A DNA stretch of 64,000 nt from Reticulitermes speratus (Eukaryota > Arthropoda > Insecta > Blattodea > Rhinotermitidae): NCBI GenBank assembly GCA_021186555.1, contig JAJKFL010000006.1, positions 29,881,478-29,945,477 of the forward strand, read 5' to 3'. The position numbers and the translations under genes are program-made. Of this stretch, positions 13,449 through 25,830 are shown in pieces; the stretch's first letter is position 1; the number at the start of each line of letters is the position of its first letter. The notes beneath the pieces were generated by a model. The model was not told the DNA's origin. It saw nothing but the letters and a program-made list of their open reading frames with translations, and made no database searches.

Positions 13449-16369
13449 GCCGTTGAAAGAATGAACATTTCCATTCAGTCACGTTATCTGTTGAACATAA
13501 ACAGTGAACTGATTCCGCTGGTCGGTAGAAGTTCCCTTTCCCTAGATGCAATCTTCTTCGTAAACTCAGCAGTAGATGCACCCCTCACGTTGCGTGTAGG
13601 CGTGCTATCGTTCTTAAAAAGCGAGACGCGTAAACGCATGATGGATACTACACACTTATGACATGTAGATTCCATTTTCGGTATAAAAATTAACATTCAT
13701 TATCACGCACTTTAAAAAATTGAGATAAAATCTCGTGTTTTTAGCCCATAATATCTAATAAATTTCCGTTTTACAGTGGGAAACCTCATTACACACGTGT
13801 ACTTCTGAAGCAACCCTCTTGGCCGCAGAACGTGGCGGACTCCAAATAACATCTACATATTTAACACAGCAAAAACACGTCTTTACGGCGAGAGGGCTGA
13901 ATGATAATGATAAAAATAATAGCTGGCATTTATTTTATACTAAAGCTTAATATGCTTTTATAAATATGTCCAGTATATTTTCTTATTTATTAATCGAAGA
14001 GACAAAAGTGTCACTACTTAAAACTGCCATATTTGGCATAAAAACACTTTCTGCTTCTTTGCATTGCAAATCTATAAATGGGCTTGATTTCCGTCCAAAA
14101 CACAGCATTTGAAAGCTAATGTGGGCTGTACTTAGAATACTGGTTCCTAATATCACCAGAAACGGCTTTTTGTGAATTCTTAAAAGAAGCAATACATTTG
14201 TTTCAAAATTTGACTTTTAAGTTTGTCTCTCTTAAAGGAACGTTTGTACTACATTAAATCACTCTTATTGACAGGTCTGTTTTCCTAATTTTGGTTATGA
14301 GACAGAAAGAGAAAGTAGAATCTACTTGTCAAATTTCTCGCTCATTTCTGGTGCAGAGCACAAATAACTTATCTGCATACTTCTGTACTTCACTTCTTTA
14401 GAAACTACATATACGAAAGTTCTGACAGACACTTGACATTTTAAATGACAAGCATTTCTTCAATAGCAGCCATCTCCTTTCAAACTCTGTCGAAGTGACG
14501 AGTTTATTACAACTTTGTAAAATGCTTCCCAGAAAGACGCAAATCCAACTTCAGGTATCTGACTACAGCAACAATATGTTGCCAAGATATTTGTGACAAA
14601 AGTTGGATTAATATGGCGCAGCAGGGAAGTGTTACCAGCTGCAGCTGAAGCTGTTACATCTTTGATGTTTTAGCTGATATTCATGCCAGCATTCTGTCGC
14701 TACTTTCCGTGAAGTGTTTGATGCCAGCCAATATATTCTTATATAGACTCTACAAACCTATTTCAGCCCAGAGTACTAGCACCTCACGTTACAGGTTCGC
14801 GCAATCAACAAATATTTACTACGAAAGTTAACTCTATATTTGCGCTTTATAATCTCGTTCTTCATCTTGCGCTTTTAGACTCCCGAAACTCAAGTAAAAA
14901 TCTCTTTCGAGATATTGGCCTACATTTAGGCTTTTCTTCGCTGCATTGTCCGCTGTAGGTGTTGGTCTTACACCTTTACCAAGGAGTTCTGCCTAAATGT
15001 CTGAAAGATGTATAATTTTAGTTTTGCTTATATACAGGCCGAGCTGGCTAGTAGGTATAAACAGAAAAGAGCAGCTACTTTTCGGAACTCCAAGGAGAAG
15101 GCTAAGTGTGTATGAGTACATATATATATATATACTCGGTTAATTCCTAGCATATTAAAACCATCGTATTCACACATATTAGCGCAAACTCTGCTGTCAA
15201 AATTTTATCCGAGTGCCATTAAATGCAACGCAGTCTTACTCATTCAGTTTTTCAAACAATCCGACATATTTCGAGCTTATAGGCACATTTTCATATTCAA
15301 CACAACTACTGAGGTTTTACCAGTGATTTTGGCATACAGTAATTGATCTTGTGGTTTCCAAAACTTTAGTTAAAATTAAATGATAATTAAGTATTATGTC
15401 CCGAAATATGCAAACCAGGTGAATAAAATTTTGTACGACTTTTTTATGGTTCTTTTCAGCTTTCGTGTAACTCACAAATATATATACGGGTGTAAAAATA
15501 AAAACGTTATATTTATGTGCAAGGCAATTATGATTATTGGCTGTCGTCAGTAAATTGTCACTATTTTGCTAGTCCTGTGTATTTTATAAATCCCTTTTGA
15601 CAACGTAACCTATACATAGTTTGTACAGTAAACTGGTAACTATCTGTAATGGCTGTGGTGTAAACGCCACAAATTGACTGATTCGTAATCGGTATGAGTA
15701 GCCACATATTTAGACTCTTCTTGTCAGCATGTCTATTTTATGGGGAGAGATAATTTTTATTTTTAGACACAAGAGCTTATTCGAAACCATTCAATGACTT
15801 TCACATAAATTTATATTCACTTTCTTTCAACTTCATATTTTTTGCTTTAATCTCGCAAAGAGCTTCATTATGTAAAATTTCCTTTTCACTATTTCATATA
15901 TATTTTTTCCTTTCTTCACAAACACTCACACACACACTACCCTCTTACAAATCGCAGTGTTTTATATTTAGTTACTCTAACATTGCATAATGAATGTAGC
16001 AATGCAGTTCCTACTTGCATAATATTCCTAATTCCCAGTCCCAATATTTTAATGTCTGCTTTACGCCTGTCCATTATTTTATGTTCAAATATGCCTATAG
16101 GTTTCATACCTATTGTGATTAAGATGGTTTTGAGAATAAAGAGTAGGTGTGGACATCGGTAATATTTCAAGTGTTATGCTTGTATGTATTTGTGCACACA
16201 AATGTGATTTATAAGCGCACTGAATATTATGAATGTCTTGTAGTAGACCCACAAGCTCAGCACCTTTGGCGGCTTACCAAGAAATGAAAAAATTATCGCA
16301 GTTATAAAAACAGTCTCATGCGAACAATAAATCCCGTCCATCTGATGCTTCTTGGCTTGATGACGTCAA

Positions 16370-16556
16370 TAACGAAAATTCAAGCATTCTGGAGTATGAT
16401 ACCGTGTCGTTTGGTAAAAGTACAGATCAACAAGCTGTTATACCCCAACACTATTTACCAAGCGATACGGCATCATATCCCAAAAACTTTCATCTTCATC
16501 AAAGCAGCCCGCTGTGAGAACCTCAAATTTCGTGACCATAGCATTTCTTACCAAAT
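16370..16556 (-). repeat. Relative of the 25540-25830 repeat, with an internal inverted duplication
   Basis: The minus strand reads TKFEVLTAGCFDEDESFWDM. The segments around 16387-16422 and 16450-16490 are inverted copies of each other (TACCGTGTCGTTTGGTAAA against TTTACCAAGCGATACGGCA). It abuts the TSD of element A. Confidence 0.45.
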
Positions 16557-16656
16557 ACAAATATAAGTACTTTGAAGTTGTACATACCGTGCAAAGCTTG
16601 AGATAATTATAACTTAAAACCAACAATATTGCACTTATTTTATATATGTATATTGC

Positions 16657-16701
16657 AACCCTACATATGTTTCGGCTGTACTTCAGCCATCATCAGGGGT
16701 T
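16657..16701 (-). ncRNA. Hammerhead ribozyme motif, left arm of element A (sense with nAChR)
   Basis: This is the exact mirror of the motif at 17123-17167, so all core and stem positions are intact. It lies in the same sense as the nAChR pre-mRNA (intron 3). Pairing between the two 308-bp arms would compete with the ribozyme fold. Confidence 0.72.
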
Positions 16702-17122
16702 TTCCTTGCAGCGTCCACTAACTGTATTTCACACTAACATTTGGTTCCTATTGGTTTTCTTAGTAACTAGGTATTGTGCGTTGTCTTATTGTCTAGGTCC
16801 TATATTGTTCACTTTGTACACTGATACACTTATGTATGTGGTTTTTTTGCACTTTTTAGTTTGACTTTTTCCTGGTCCGTTTTGGGAACGTGTAGTTTTG
16901 GCCTATTCTGGAGCAGAATAGGCCAAAACTACACGTTCCCAAAACGGACCAGGAAAAAGTCAAACTAAAAAGTGCAAAAAAACCACATACATAAGTGTAT
17001 CAGTGTACAAAGTGAACAATATAGGACCTAGACAATAAGACAACGCACAATACCTAGTTACTAAGAAAACCAATAGGAACCAAATGTTAGTGTGAAATAC
17101 AGTTAGTGGACGCTGCAAGGAA

Positions 17123-17167
17123 AACCCCTGATGATGGCTGAAGTACAGCCGAAACATATGTAGGGTT
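17123..17167 (+). ncRNA. Hammerhead ribozyme motif, right arm of element A
   Basis: Stem I AACCC/GGGTT (17123-17127, 17163-17167) pairs perfectly. The core CTGATGA is at 17128-17134, stem II GGCTG/CAGCC with a 5-nt loop at 17136-17150, and GAAAC at 17151-17155. A minimal CATATG stem III comes next, then the GTA cleavage triplet at 17160-17162. All conserved catalytic positions are present. One extra U lies between the core and stem II. Minimal stem III hammerheads of Penelope-like elements are known to work as dimers. Confidence 0.75.
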
Positions 17168-17818
17168 GCAATATACATATATAAAATAAGTGCAATATTG
17201 TTGGTTTTAAGTTATAATTATAACAAATATAAGTAGTACATGTTTTTCTCCAGCCGCCGAAGTTTGCGTATTCATCTCAGCGCCCTGTTTTGAAAGACTC
17301 AAATTGTGCAAGTCACTATGAAACATAAATTAAAATTATTGTCTAGTTTAATGAAACGGGACTCATGTTGCTAATTTCTACAAAATGCAACCTTTGCAAA
17401 TAGTATATTATACTTTATAAATTGTAAATACTAGTGAGCTGAAGTGTGCAACAATACACTGAAGCTGCGTAAACGGCACAAAACTTTACATGACCAAGTT
17501 TCTTATTCAACTCCTTTTATTGATTTGTGCCCGTGTAAAAGATGTATCGCGCATGACACTGAAAACTTGTGGTAAACAGCTTGCTTTACATTTATGATCA
17601 CGTACACTAAATACATAAATTAATACAGAACTTAAGCAGTAGGTTCTCTTAAAAAACGGCAACTTCGAAAAGCTGAGAAGGAGATGGGAGGAAGTTATAA
17701 ATTTGTTTTTCCAAAGATTGGTCTTGAGAATGAGAGTTTGTGGAATTGACTCTGGAGAGTGTGAAATGGTAGCAATCAGTACTAACGGAGTATAAACATT
17801 GTATTCCTTATCATAAAG

Positions 17819-18543
17819 CAGTGGTTCTCAACCGTTTTGCCGCAAGCTTTTCTTTCAAGCGTGCCGCGAAACCCTCAATCGAAGAAGTGTAATATAAAAT
17901 CAATTAGGCAAATTAGAATTTTAAAAATGGAAAATTGATAAATGCTTTCCTTACATCCACGCGCAAATAAATTGTTAATAAAGTGTTTGTAAATTCGAAG
18001 AATTCTTTGCTAAACTTAAGCGTACTTTGGTGCATAAAATGTCTGGAAAACACGGCATTACGTTAAGTGTATTTTAATTTATGTTCTTATCAGAATTTAA
18101 TTGCCTTTCTCTTTACGACAATTTTATGTTTTTGTACGAAAGTGACAAGTATTTTGCGACTGTGTTTATTCTTATTATGAATTTTATTTCCCTATGCCGG
18201 TCCCATTGGCCGCGCGGTCTAAGGCGTGGGTCTGCAGCCGTACGCCTCCTGGGATTGTGGGTTCGAATCCTGCCGGGGCCATGAATGTCTGTCTCTTGTG
18301 ATTGTTGTGTGTTGTCAGGTAGAGGTCTTTGCGACGGGCTGATCACTCGTCCAGAGGAGTCCTACCGAATGTGGTGTATTTTAAGTGAGTGGGGTCATGA
18401 AGCCTCGATAGTGAGGAGGCCCTGGCCAACTAAGGGCTGTTGCGCCATTGGATAAAAAAAGAAAATTTCTAATTCTAGTGCTCGGCAAGAACAGACAATT
18501 ATATAAAAAGTGGGCCTTAGCATAAAAATATTGAGAACCACTT
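17819..18543. mobile_element. hAT-like non-autonomous element carrying a nested SINE1
   Basis: The left end CAGTGGTTCTCAACC is a characteristic hAT terminal inverted repeat. The right end TTGAGAACCACTT is its decayed inverse. Flanks TCATAAAG and TCACATAAA are a poor match to an 8-bp TSD. The interior has no transposase. A SINE1 copy lies within it. Confidence 0.5.
18196..18460 (+). mobile_element. SINE1 inside the hAT-like element
   Basis: The head at 18196-18283 has GGTCTAAGGCG and GGGTTCGAATCC. The typical body runs to TTGCGCCATTGG, followed by an A-rich tail. I found no clear TSD. It is not a functional tRNA, since a SINE body follows and the acceptor stem is imperfect. Confidence 0.75.
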
Positions 18544-20941
18544 TCACATAAATGCGTAAGTGCGTGCTGTACGTGATTGGAAAGGAGCACAAATCAGTGC
18601 CTTATCAGCGACGCCCACAATCTAAGCGTTTTGTACTTTAAACTCTGGTCGCTAACGCAAAAATATTATAAACAGCTTTCTCTGAATTGAAGAGCCTACG
18701 TAGCGCAAAATAGGACGCCAGAATTACACGGTTAATAAACTCGGGAGAAAGTGATAGTAACCTCTTTGAAGACACTCTGCCCTATTTCGTGTACTTGTCT
18801 GCAGAACTCTAGAATCGATGTGATGGCAGGTACGCCTACCTCCGTCAGACGCTGTACTGATGTCTGGTAACAGAGTCTGAAGTTTCAACGTCTGTGGCCG
18901 ATCCCCTTTCCAAGAATTCCTGCCACATTTATGACGACTCAGATTACAATTAATTCTGATTCCGAAAATATCCTACAGTCTGGTCCATTAACACCTTAAG
19001 AAGGAAAGGTTGGTTCATCATAGGTGATACCAGAGCTCATCATGTGATAATATTTTGCCCCAGTTCAGTACAAATTCTATAATAAAATTAATTTGCAATC
19101 TCATTAAATTAGAAGAAAATAGTCTTCTTATTCGCCTTAAATGCCGGAACGGCGAACGTCTTGAGGGCCACATAGTGGTCTCATTAAGCCTTACACGGTT
19201 GCAAAGCAATGAAACTCAATCGACATGAATTGTTTTATGCACTAAAAATCCTGTGATCCGCTTACCATTCAGACGAGATATGAAGGAACAGAAAACGGTA
19301 ACAGATTAAACACTTTCAAATTCTACATATTAGATTCTGGTATACTGCGGCATGATAATTAAGAATATGCCGAGTTTTCTGTTTCCGCCAGTCGTGTTCC
19401 CACGGATCTGTCTTCTGGTGTATGTCGCTTTATAAACTACCAAAATGATGGCGATGAAACGTGGACACTTCGGAAAGCAGATCAGAAATACCTGGAAAGT
19501 TTTGAAATGTGATGTTGAAGAAGGAAGGAGAAGATCAATTGAACCGATCGTTTGAAATATGAAGAAGTGTTGCATAGAGTTAAGGAGGGAAGGAACATCC
19601 TACAATAAAAGGAATACTCGTAAGAGGAAGCACTAGGTCGCAATGAAGAACTCGATTTGGAAGAGGTTATGGACCTATCCTAAGGCACACTACGTAATGA
19701 ATGAGCACGGCGTTTTGTCGTTCGGCGGTAAGTTCCCGACGTTTCGAAGGATCATTGTGCCTTTACCTTGAGGATCAAATTGGCCAAGAAGATCCTTTTA
19801 AATGTCGGGAATTACACACCGTCACATCTCAGAAGAATAAAAGGTTCAAAAAATACACGGTTGTTCACAAGTATACTTATCAAGGCCTGCACAAGGTCGT
19901 GTAGGGCTGCCACTGTACTAAAGGCCTCCTGAAAGCAGTGTATATATGAAGCTGATAGATGAAACTTCCGAGTAGTTACGAAATGTAAAATGTATGATTA
20001 ATTGCACATAAATTATAACTGTTTATTTCTATAATATAAGGCACATAAAGTGTGTCATTCGAGTAAGAATGTTTCAAATACAATATTGTTAGTGGCAGTA
20101 CAGTGCAATTGTCCCAGATGTAGTCTATAGTCACTCTCCCTGATGAGAATAATTGGAACTACGTAATATGCAGGCTCAGTTTCACGTATCGGATACAGTG
20201 GCTTGTTTTGACATAATGGCGGATACATCATCGCATGTTGAATTAATGATGATGCAGGAAAGGCTCGTAGCTTCCCCTAAACTAAAGCAGAGCTTCTACT
20301 AAGCGTGTTGGCTTGGCAAGGAATATTTACATTACACACAGGGCCTATTACCTGCGAATGTGATTGCGAATTAATAACCAAGAGTACTAGCCGGACCCTC
20401 AGCGCGGAAGATCACCTTCGATTTCAGGTCAATGAACGTGGGGATTTGTGGTAGAAAAAGTGGCAATAGTTCGGATTTCTCTCCGATTACTTCCGTCTTC
20501 CCAGGCCGGTTATTATTCCACACCTCCTCCGTATTGATATTTGTTTACAATGGACGCTATATTCTGAACACTGAAGGCGTCGCTAAATAAACCAAGAAAA
20601 TAAGTAATATAAATTAAAGACAAATAATTTATTTGAGTATAATGCGTTAATTTACAAATAATACGATCCCTAATTGTCTACGTAGATAAATTCAGATAAA
20701 GTAAAGAAGGAATTCCGGGCGCGCCTGTAAATCCTAATTTATTAGTATTGGGTTAACTTTCAGTCCTACTAATCTTTTTTAACTTGATAGATAGATAATG
20801 TAAATGCATAATTCAACAATGAAATTCAATTTAACTCAATGGTTACGGTTTTACATTTCAGCGCATATCCTATCACTACATGGAAGAAATTTGGTCCAGT
20901 AAATTTTTACTCTCGCAAGTGCATACGCTACAATTTATTGT

Positions 20942-21220
20942 TTTGGGAGGGGGGGGGAGGCCCCGCAGCAGATGCTCGGACGCACCGCAACCTTAAGGCT
21001 TATTGTGCAACCCTGTGATGAAGAGATTAGATTTTGTTTTGTTTTTCCGTGTAATGGAGAACGGGTGGAATGAGAATGACAGGGGAATCCGAAGTATTAG
21101 CGGAAAAACTTGTCCCAATGCCATTTGTCGACCAAAATCCCACATGGACCGACCCGGGATCGAACCCGGGCCTCCGCGGTAAGAGGCCGGCGAATAACCG
21201 CCTGAGCCATGGCACGGCCT
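20942..21220 (-). mobile_element. SINE2, full length, 13-bp TSD
   Basis: It is flanked by TACAATTTATTGT (20929-20941 and 21221-21233). On the minus strand the head reads GCCATGGCTCAGGCGGTT with a CCCGGGTTCGATCCCGGG B box, then a body of about 190 bp ending CGCAGCAGATG-like and a G-rich tract. The tRNA isotype cannot be assigned by eye. Confidence 0.8.
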
Positions 21221-21799
21221 TACAATTTATTGTACTATTAGTCCATTATCATTTTTGTTATTATTATTATTATTATATATATTTGATGAAAGAATTTGTC
21301 CTCTAATTAGACTTACAAAATTTGTCTAAGCAAATTTTCCCGACATGGCCTCCAAGCTCCGCACTGTCACAAAGTTTTTAATTGTTGCCTAATAAGCCAC
21401 TGGTTACACGAATGCTGTTTTGCGATCTATTTCGGTACAAAATTTTGCACGTCTACGTCTAATGGTTTCTTTATTTTATTTGAATCGAAATCATTAATTA
21501 TAATAATTCACGCATCCGTCATTCTATTGTATTAAATTCTACGAAAATTACCACACATGAGGTTTCACACTTTTAAAAATCTGCTACCACATCAGATCAT
21601 TAACCTAGACAAAGCGTTCCTATCTTTCATTTCATCTCACTATTCTGTGTCCGACGCGTTGTTAATACTGAGTATAGAAGCTACAAGGCATGGCTTTGGA
21701 TTTGCTTTTGACGGCATAACATTACCAAATCTAGTGAAAATCGGTCGAAGTTTTCAAAATTTGAAATAGGAGACACAATAAGGACATCATACGTTTCCG

Positions 21800-21955
21800 T
21801 TTTTTTGGGGCGGTAAAGGGCCCCGCAGCAGATCTACGGACGCACCTCAGCCTTGAGGCTTATTGTGCAACCCTGTGATGAAGACGATTAGATTTTTTTT
21901 GTTTTTCCGTGTAATGGAGAACCGGTGGAATGAAACTGACAGGGGAAAACCGAAT
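21800..21955 (-). mobile_element. SINE2 distal body fragment
   Basis: It has the same distal body (CCCCGCAGCAGAT, TTGTGCAACCCTGTGATGAAG, ATGGAGAACCGGTGGAATG) as the copy 0.8 kb to the left, without the head. I found no clear TSD. Confidence 0.7.
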
Positions 21956-22117
21956 TTTTCCCTTAGTAAATAAAGTGGGCTAAGAAAGCTAACTGTGTGC
22001 TGCAGCCTCAACTTCTTTAAAGAGCGAATTCTGTTATGAAGATTATGGAGACAGTCACAGTGTCAATTATTTCTGGTGAAAAACTAACAATAAACTGGTT
22101 GAGACTTAAAAAAACCT

Positions 22118-22280
22118 ATTATACGATGGTCTGAACGTGTGGCAGCAATGGGGGAGGCAAGAAATGCATATGTAACTTTGATGAGGAAACTTCTCTGACA
22201 ATAGTGAAAAAGATAAGGAGATAATATTAAGAAGAATCTCATGGACATAATTTGTGACAATGGAAAATGAATACGACTGT
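22118..22280 (+). pseudogene. Third decayed copy of the LINE 3' end
   Basis: RWSERVAAMGEARNAYVTLM, then after stops GDNIKKNLMDI, align with the same C-terminal tail. The copy is heavily mutated. Confidence 0.5.
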
Positions 22281-24924
22281 CTCAGATGTTGCTGAAATCT
22301 TGTATTGTACTAAAAGAAAATTAGTTATCAGTGACTAATAAGACACGGAAGTGGAACAGAAGTTGTCATTGTATATTCATACATAATCTTAAGATATTCA
22401 TTGAGAGACGAAGGAACATGCCCAGAATTAAGATATATTACTGTTCTGAAAGGAATCAGGATATGAAGTGGAGTGTACTGATACACCATGAAATTTAAGT
22501 ACAGCATATTTGTTTCGTGCTTTACTATTGTGTTACCTTCCAACCTCCGTAACATCGCTGTTTACAACGTCTGAATCACGTTAAAGCGAGAAGGCCATAT
22601 CGTGGCATAATGCTGGTACTCTAGATTGCGCCTACAGCACACCCGACCCGCATAAACACGGGCTGAACAACACAACTCAGATTGCAGGACATAAAATTGT
22701 TCACTCTCATCCTTCATTGTGATACAGTGACCGACATTTTATTGAATTTTTCATTTCTGCCTTCTGACCTCTGTGATGTGCACGTAATTGTCTGTTGCTT
22801 CCCATATTCTCGCGGTCATATCCTGATGGCTCTGACATAGCACAAAGAATCCTGATAACTTTCCTAAAAAGAAGAGAGAATTTTTCTTGGGAATCTATGA
22901 TCACCTCTGTAATTTATTTTAATAAATCTACAGATGTGAAAGATAATGCCACACTGTGTTCAGTACTATGCCACGTAGGATCATAGGAGGATTAGAGGTA
23001 AACTTCTACGAAATCTTAACCTCAGTATCCTTTCTTAAAGAACTCCTGGCACCCATTTGATTGGAGGCTGAGCTGAGCGGAAATGTATCCTGTTCTTAGG
23101 CCTCAGGCCATCGCTGTACGTTGAAGATTTATAGGTGAGTTTCCCATGCCCTTATATACTGTATAATTATGGACTAAGATTTGTTGCCGTAGAAGCTGGA
23201 GAAATGAGCGGGGTATGGATCCGCAGGGCCCACTTCCGAACGGTAGGGAGTAGATGGAGGAGTTAGGAAATTGTAACAGTCTGGTCGCATTTGTTGCTGA
23301 TGAAAACTATCGCGTAAGCTCTCTGAATCTTGACGGTATACGGTAGTAAGAAGCAAGTTTCATGCTTTGGTTGCCTGAACTTCTGGCAGGAATGTTTCTG
23401 TCCTATTTCAACAGGAAGTGATGCAGAACATTTCTAGTCGGGTTGGTAACGAGAGACATCAAAATTCCTGGTCTTGGAACCGAACATTTTTAATACAGTT
23501 AGTAATCAGTCACTGTACCCTAACGTCGACTGACAATATTTTTCCTTATTTTGTGGCCAAAATAAAAAACCGAATTACACTTATAATTTACGCATCTTCA
23601 TCAAGGATCTCTTGGATAGCGAATTCAGCTAAGAGTGAGTGGTGACCTGATGCTTGACGATAAAATGGCTTGTTCTTCTAATATTCTGCGTAATCCAAAG
23701 ATAAACTGTTCAAGAAGGGATTTTATTCATTTGAAAACTGAAGTCCAGGTCACTCTGAAACAGTCAGTCAGTCAGCTCACCCGTCTTTGCATCAGGACCC
23801 TTCCTCCCGCAGCTCATTCACCATATCTTATTAATCAGTGAGTCTGACCAGTACAGCCATAGTTGTTATGGGGCGTTTTTTTTCTGAGAAAAGAACAAGA
23901 CTGTCTTGTGTCCAAAGTCTTGGTTTTGCCAAGTAAGTATTTCAAATATATACATTTTGAGAGGAATAATTATTTCAACTACTGTTTACAAAGGAAAAGG
24001 CCATGAAGAGTAGATGGTATTTTATCTTACTTTGTTCTTCCTATAGTGGCAGTTTGGATGGTCGTAAGCTTCACTGCCATAAGTTAAGACGGACTTCATG
24101 CGTTATATAAACTTCCGCTGCCCACGTCACAGAAAACCCTGTACGTGTCCATTATGAAACCAATCGGTAATTGTTGTTTAAGGAAATAGCCTAATAGATA
24201 TTTACTTTAAAATTATTCGAGCCACGTAAGTGTAGTCTGTGTGCAGGATACAGAGTTTAGAAATATTAAACCAAATGATTCGTGTAGCAAAGTCTGAACT
24301 TTAAGATACTAACAGACATTCCAGAAAGATCGCATCTGCTGCATTCAAATTGACCAGTTTTGTGAACAAAAGGGAGAAGGTTTACACAAAATGTCTCCCT
24401 TTGTACAATTAGTGTTGCCTAAAGTAACACCATGGCTTCATTTAAATTATTATTTTGTACTGCTTATGCTTCAGGTGAGTGTGCACTAATGCTTATGACC
24501 ACATAGAACACAAACAGCATAAACATAAAAAATACATAAACTATAAGTGTAAATAAACAGATCTGTATTTTTATGTTAATAAATACATATTTTAAGGACA
24601 TAAAAATATAAAAGTAGAGCAGTCACTCTGTTGTACCGCGGTTTGCCTATCTAAAACTTCTAGGTGGATCGAATAATTTGTTATTTAGGATCTACATTAA
24701 GTGTTAGTGATGCCTAGGGATTTTAATTTCCGTTCATGTAATCAGATAAACACGTTCGCCGCTTTAAACATTTTATCATTCAGTACCGTATATGGTGCAA
24801 AGTATGGGCCTTATTAGAAACTAGGAGGGTAGGCCAGAAAATAAATCTTCCGCGCAGGTACGTGGGATCATTACTTTTAACTATAGTAAGAACAGTTCAG
24901 ATCTAATTGTACTACTGTTCCGTA

Positions 24925-25075
24925 CCCGTCCAGACTGGTCCTGCCACACACCCAGACTCCTGTACAGAGGGTACCGAGCTACTTTGTTGGCGGTAAAGCG
25001 GCCGGGGCGTGGCGTTGACTATCCCCCACCATCCAGCGGCGAGGTCAGAGAAAGTGTAGAGCTATACCTTTATAC
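24925..25075 (+). mobile_element. SINE3 body fragment, opposite orientation
   Basis: GTACCCGTCCAGACTGGTCC, TAAAGCGGCCGGGGCGTGG and GTAGAGCTATACC follow SINE3 order. The tRNA-like head is missing. Confidence 0.6.
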
Positions 25076-25539
25076 CATCTGTGCCTTCATGATATCTTAT
25101 AGGGAGAAATTTACTCCTTTGCCACTCCCACTAGGTTTCACATAGTCTCCGCCACAACTGAGGCTTTTGTCACATCGTGGCACGAACGTTTCTAGTCCCT
25201 GTTGACAGGCGTCCCGTGTGTCACAGCTGTTTCCACTTCTCGATCATCTTTACGTTTGCAGCCGCCAAGATTGGGCATTTAATGCGGGAAAGAGGCAGCA
25301 GTCTGTCGATGACCAGTTTCCTGATGTAATTACAACCACTGTATGTTCTTTAATTAGACATTATACGCTATATAAGCTTATATTCTGACCGACTCGCGTA
25401 TTATTAATACGTTAAGTGAAAAGGGTTCGATATTATTAATATTTTAGAAATAAATGAAAAACACTGTCTTCTAGGATGTTACGTACTCTTGTCTAGTACA
25501 TAAGTACCGAAGTTTCAGAGACATATCCTGAGCCCATAC

Positions 25540-25830
25540 TCATGGTAAGCCCTGAATGCGGACGCAGCCTATTCCGCCGAAACGCCAGTATTTGTGTACC
25601 ATACTGCACGTCAGTACATCCCTGAATGTGGTATTATTCATAGTCACCGTCGTTAGAGCTTCAAATCTAACACATGCAAACAGCTCAACTATTAATATTG
25701 GAATTCCTCGCAGCGGTACTGATGAAGATTCCAGTCTTGTCGGACATGTCGCCGCATATATTGGGATATGTGCACCGACGTTTCGGATCAGCTTGGTGCC
25801 TCTATCTTTAAGGTAATCCAAGGATTATCG
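25540..25830 (-). repeat. Dispersed repeat with a spurious insect 'peptide' (FEALTTVTM)
   Basis: The minus strand reads RFEALTTVTMNNTTFRDVL. I know this phrase (FEVLTAVxMKxxxFWDVTPC) as a frequent false protein from dispersed repeats in insect genomes. Related text occurs at 16438-16540 and, in the opposite sense, at 60330-60600. It is not a gene. Confidence 0.5.

Larger units (their letters stand above)
16570..17222 (-). mobile_element. Element A: perfect palindrome with hammerhead ribozyme motifs
   Basis: Arms 16603-16910 and 16914-17221 are exact reverse complements (308 bp each, 3-nt loop GAG). The block is flanked by a 13-bp direct repeat ACAAATATAAGTA (16557-16569 and 17223-17235). Read on the minus strand, the first arm begins one base from its TSD copy, and a 33-nt tail containing GCACGGT (16570-16602) lies between the second arm and the other copy. 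Each arm holds one hammerhead motif. The TSD shows a genuine insertion. The class (non-autonomous Penelope-like) is inferred from the ribozyme type. Confidence 0.8.

Noticed and set aside
15240-15305. Minus-strand TGAAAATG...CGAAATATGTCGG as a ribozyme.
   Set aside because: Key core bases are missing (C3 and G8 changed). At most it is an old remnant like the one at 39507-39755.
16646-17178. Two identical 72-codon open frames on opposite strands.
   Set aside because: They are mirror images caused by the perfect palindrome of element A and have no family resemblance. They are not genes.
16603-17221. The perfect palindrome as an assembly artefact.
   Set aside because: The 13-bp TSD outside the arms and the one-sided tail match three other elements with diverged arms, which an artefact would not reproduce. 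Long reads should still confirm it.
18196-18283. tRNA-Leu-like sequence here and at the other SINE1 heads as tRNA genes.
   Set aside because: Each is followed by the same SINE body and an A-rich tail, most are flanked by TSDs, and the cloverleafs are imperfect.
25720-25790. CTGATGA at 25727 and CCGAAACGTCGG on the other strand as a hammerhead.
   Set aside because: The two pieces are on opposite strands and no stem II joins them on either.
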